From Planctomycetaceae bacterium (GTDB lineage: Bacteria; Planctomycetota; UBA1135; GCA-002686595), in the NCBI GenBank assembly GCA_013360535.1, contig JABWBL010000109.1, forward strand, positions 1 through 8,866: a stretch of DNA of 8,866 bases. Reading direction: 5' to 3'. The notes beneath the pieces were generated by a model. It was not told where the DNA came from, did no database searches, and was given only the letters and a program-made list of their open reading frames with translations. The position numbers were made by a program, and so were the translations under genes. Of the stretch, positions 6,749 through 8,866 are shown one piece after another (position 1 is the stretch's first letter; each line of letters begins with the position of its first letter).

Positions 6749-8101
6749 GTGCGCGGAGCGAGAGGTAGCGTCTGGAGCATGATGCTCGCAGCGATCATGT
6801 TGGGCCTTCTTCAAGGCGTGGACGGAATCGGCGGCGGAGAGCGGCTCGTCAAGCGTGCGGAGGGAGCGCCGCTGCCGCCGGAGCAGGGCAGCACCGGGCG
6901 CGTGCTCGATGCGAGCACGGGCAAGCCGCTCGCCGGCGTGCGCGTCGAGGCGTGGACCGAGGACTGGGACTTGCCCGGTCTGCTCGTCGACGAGGTGAAG
7001 TCGGGCAACGACGGCTGTTTCTCGTACAGGACGCGCCGCGGCGAGCGCCATGCGGACAAGGTCCGCTACTCGCTCGCCGGCTATCGCAGCACGACGCAGT
7101 CGCTGTCGGGCGGCGACACCATCCTGCTCGTGCCGGGCAAGGCGCCGGCGAGTCTCGTGCTCAAGGACCTGCGCGGGCAGCCGATCGCGGGGGCGCGCGT
7201 GACGACGCGCCAGACTTGCGCGCACGGGCCGAGCGCGATCGAGGTGTCCAGCGATGCGCAGGGGCGCGTCGACCTCGCGACGATGCCGCCGCTCGACGAC
7301 GAGCCCGAGCTCGAGGTCACCGTCGACGGCTTCGAGGCGCTGCGCAATCGCCAGCCGGAGGACGCGTTCGACGTGGCGGGCGAAACGGCGACATGGTTGC
7401 TCGGCCGCAAGCGCCCGTTGCGCTTTCGTGTGCTCGATCCCGACGGCAAGCCCGCGGCGAACCTGCGTGTGCTCGCGGGCTACGCGCCCGAGTGGAGCTT
7501 CACGAGCACCGATGCCGAAGGGCGAGGGGCTTTCGCGTTCTCCTTCCACTACGAGAACCTGCTGCTGCACGCGCCGCTGCCGGGGCGCGACGACACGTTG
7601 CTCGACTTCGCGGGTTGGGACTGCGGGGAGCTCCTGGTGCGGCAGGCCGGTGAGGTGTGGAGCCGGGATTCGCTCGACACCGATGCCGAGGTCTTGATCG
7701 AGGTCGCGCACCCGGGCCTGCGGTTCGTGTTGCTGCACGAGCAGGGCTGGCGCGCCCAGAGCAAGGGAACCCACCACTTTCCGCCGGGAAAGGCGCGACT
7801 TCTCGTCGGCGGTCCGTTCACGGGTTTCGTCGAGCGCGAGGAGTCGCTCGAGCTGAAGTCGGGCCCCGCGACGACGCTCGCGATCGATGCCGAGCTCGAG
7901 CCGGAGCTCTCGATCGAAGCCGTCGTCGGCCCCGACGGCGAGCCCGTGTGGGTCGAGCTCGTGCTCGAGGCCGCGAACTGTGAGCGCGCCGCGGGACTGT
8001 TCGCCGGCACTTCGCTCGCGCGCTGTGGAGCCTCGCTGCAGGCGTCCCAAGGCTCGTGGAAGCTGCGCCTGCCCGCGGACTGGTTCGAGGACGAGCCGTG
8101 A
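6749..8101 (+). CDS. Secreted protein with several carboxypeptidase-regulatory-like beta domains
   Basis: This 450-residue protein has no enzyme motif that I recognise. The N-terminus (Arg2, Arg5, then the hydrophobic stretch MMLAAIMLGLLQGV, residues 11-24) looks like a signal peptide or a membrane anchor. Residues about 48-128 match the carboxypeptidase D regulatory-like pattern: GRVLDASTGKPLAGVRVEAW, then GCFSYRT and YSLAGY. A second unit begins at about 134 (LKDLRGQPIAGARV, then DAQGRV and VDGFEAL). A third starts near 224 (FRVLDPDGKPAANLRVLAGY, then STDAEGRGAFAF), and a fourth, more diverged unit (IEAVVGPDGEPVWVELV) at 389. Such domains form transthyretin-like sandwiches in exported proteins; a structural or carbohydrate-related surface role would be inference. 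The GTG start is preferred for its GGGAG site, with ATG 6779 as the alternative. The stop overlaps the next gene's start by 4 bp. Confidence 0.85.
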   Translation: MRGARGSVWSMMLAAIMLGLLQGVDGIGGGERLVKRAEGAPLPPEQGSTGRVLDASTGKPLAGVRVEAWTEDWDLPGLLVDEVKSGNDGCFSYRTRRGERHADKVRYSLAGYRSTTQSLSGGDTILLVPGKAPASLVLKDLRGQPIAGARVTTRQTCAHGPSAIEVSSDAQGRVDLATMPPLDDEPELEVTVDGFEALRNRQPEDAFDVAGETATWLLGRKRPLRFRVLDPDGKPAANLRVLAGYAPEWSFTSTDAEGRGAFAFSFHYENLLLHAPLPGRDDTLLDFAGWDCGELLVRQAGEVWSRDSLDTDAEVLIEVAHPGLRFVLLHEQGWRAQSKGTHHFPPGKARLLVGGPFTGFVEREESLELKSGPATTLAIDAELEPELSIEAVVGPDGEPVWVELVLEAANCERAAGLFAGTSLARCGASLQASQGSWKLRLPADWFEDEP

Positions 8102-8388
8102 GCTTCATCGACCGCTGGCTCGCGCGCGCGCGCGGCGAGGTGCCGCAGCCCGAGGGCGATCCCGAGCGGATCGCGCTCGTGCAGTCGATCCTCGAAGAAC
8201 TGGCGCCCGCGGTGGCGCTCGACGGCGGCCGCATCGAGCTTGTGCGCGTGACCGACGACGGATGGGTCGAGGTCGAGCTGCAGGGCGCGTGCCGGCACTG
8301 CTCGCTGCAGGACTCCACGCTGCGTGATGCGCTCGAGCCGCGCCTGCGCGAGTCGGCCGACTGGCTCGCCGGCGTGCGCGCGACCTGA
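8098..8388 (+). CDS. NifU C-terminal-type Fe-S scaffold protein
   Basis: This small cytosolic protein of 96 residues is expected to carry or assemble an iron-sulfur cluster, probably a [4Fe-4S] cluster bridging two subunits as in Nfu proteins, for delivery to apoproteins. The core at residues about 25-85 has the family hallmarks: VQSILEELAPAVALDGGRIE with the DGG at 42-44, followed by VEVELQGACRHCSLQDSTL. The paired ligands are Cys65 and Cys68 (CxxC; the family usually has CxxC followed by Pro or Ser). The GTG at 8098 overlaps the preceding TGA as GTGA, so translation is probably coupled. An in-frame GTG at 8056 would add 14 residues overlapping the upstream gene and lacks support. The nearby secreted protein offers no functional link to Fe-S assembly. 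Confidence 0.88.
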   Translation: MSFIDRWLARARGEVPQPEGDPERIALVQSILEELAPAVALDGGRIELVRVTDDGWVEVELQGACRHCSLQDSTLRDALEPRLRESADWLAGVRAT

Positions 8389-8465
8389 GAGTTTGCGCGC
8401 AAGCTCGGGCACGAGCCCTGCCGCTGCCGCTTGCGCCAGCGCCGGACGGCGAGACCGTGAAAGGC

Positions 8466-8482
8466 CGCTCCGTCCCGGAGCG
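8466..8482 (-). terminator. Hairpin directly after the right-edge gene
   Basis: A perfect 7-bp stem CGCTCCG/CGGAGCG with a 3-base loop starts at the base after the minus-strand TGA and is followed by GGCCTTTC. The T-run is short. It lies in the 94-bp convergent gap, which also holds a TTGCGCGCAA palindrome at 8393-8402 just after the NifU-like stop and a GCTCG/CGAGC stem at 8403-8416. One or more of these may end transcription from both sides. Confidence 0.45.
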
Positions 8483-8866
8483 TCAGTTGCCGAGGAAACG
8501 CGAGAGCCCGAGCAACGCCGTCAGGAGGTTGCGCTGCGTCGGATCCTTGGCGAGCGGGCGCGTCTCGCTGATCACGCTCACCGCGAGCGTGCGATCGTTG
8601 GCGTCCGAACGGCGGCACAGCGCGAGCGCGTAGAGCGTGCCGATCTCGGCCGCCTCCTCGGGTCGCGCAGCGAGATCGCGCGTGTCCCACAGGCGCTTGA
8701 GCGTGACGAGCGCCTCGCCGAGGTGCGTGGCGTTGCCGCGAGCGAGCGCTTGCGCGAGCGCCAGCGTCAGGAGGCGATCTTCCTGCACCGTGCCGGAGAT
8801 GCGCTGCGCCTCGTCGATGCGCCGCTGCACCTCCTCGATCGGGTCGCCGCGGCGTGCGCTCAGGCG
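8483..8866 (-). CDS. Unrecognised helical protein, 3' end (start beyond window)
   Basis: The last 127 codons of a gene enter from the right edge and stop at TGA (8485-8483). A GTG at 8830 is in frame, but the frame stays open to the edge, so it is probably internal. The visible sequence is rich in Ala, Leu and Arg and reads as consecutive amphipathic helices (DRLLTLALAQALARG, HLGEALVTLKRLWD, EEAAEIGTLYALALCRR, QRNLLTALLGLSRFLGN). This fits an alpha-solenoid or TPR-like tail, but I see no clear TPR consensus and no other motif. The codon use matches its neighbours. It converges with the NifU-like gene across 94 bp. Confidence 0.75.
   Translation of the reverse strand, partial: RLSARRGDPIEEVQRRIDEAQRISGTVQEDRLLTLALAQALARGNATHLGEALVTLKRLWDTRDLAARPEEAAEIGTLYALALCRRSDANDRTLAVSVISETRPLAKDPTQRNLLTALLGLSRFLGN

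Noticed and set aside
6443..8050. A 535-codon minus-strand frame opposite the 450-residue gene
   Set aside because: It is Arg/His/Leu-rich with no motif, spans the terminator hairpin and two sense genes, and is best explained as an antisense shadow.

Overview
This is a GC-rich bacterial window with seven features of gene scale. It suggests a member of the Planctomycetota. The main reason is the large secreted protein at 3252-6671, which combines a signal peptide, a matrixin-like domain, calcium-loop repeats, 'DxNxNGxxDxC' units and a C-terminal domain of about 139 residues. From memory I associate that combination with secreted proteins of planctomycetes. The assignment is inference, since there is no rRNA or other taxonomic marker here apart from dnaK.

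Left part, minus strand: the 5' 834 bp of an ABC-2-type ATPase gene (cut by the window edge) lies downstream of a complete dnaK (1024-2934), with 189 bp containing a strong hairpin between them. The ATPase gene has different codon habits from dnaK (mainly CGG plus some AGG/AGA arginine codons against mainly CGC), so it may be acquired DNA or an assembly join.

Middle: a 317-bp divergent intergenic region (2935-3251) separates dnaK from the large secreted-protein gene. It holds the dnaK ribosome binding site and two side-by-side dyads that look like operators. I see no CIRCE element. The 1139-residue protein has a matrixin-like N-terminal domain whose HExxHxxGxxH zinc motif has been replaced, leaving a probable pseudoprotease. 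A PPC-like beta domain follows, then 14 exact 33-residue (99-bp) Cys-rich calcium-loop repeats, a thrombospondin-type-3-like tail and the C-terminal domain.

Right part, plus strand: after a probable terminator hairpin comes a two-gene unit. It consists of a secreted protein with several carboxypeptidase-regulatory-like beta domains, overlapped by 4 bp (GTGA) by a 96-residue NifU C-terminal-type Fe-S scaffold protein. The 3' end of an unrecognised helical protein gene converges from the minus strand at the right edge.

The most unusual element is the 3252-6671 gene: a degenerate protease head on a long, exactly phased Cys/Asp-rich repeat stalk.
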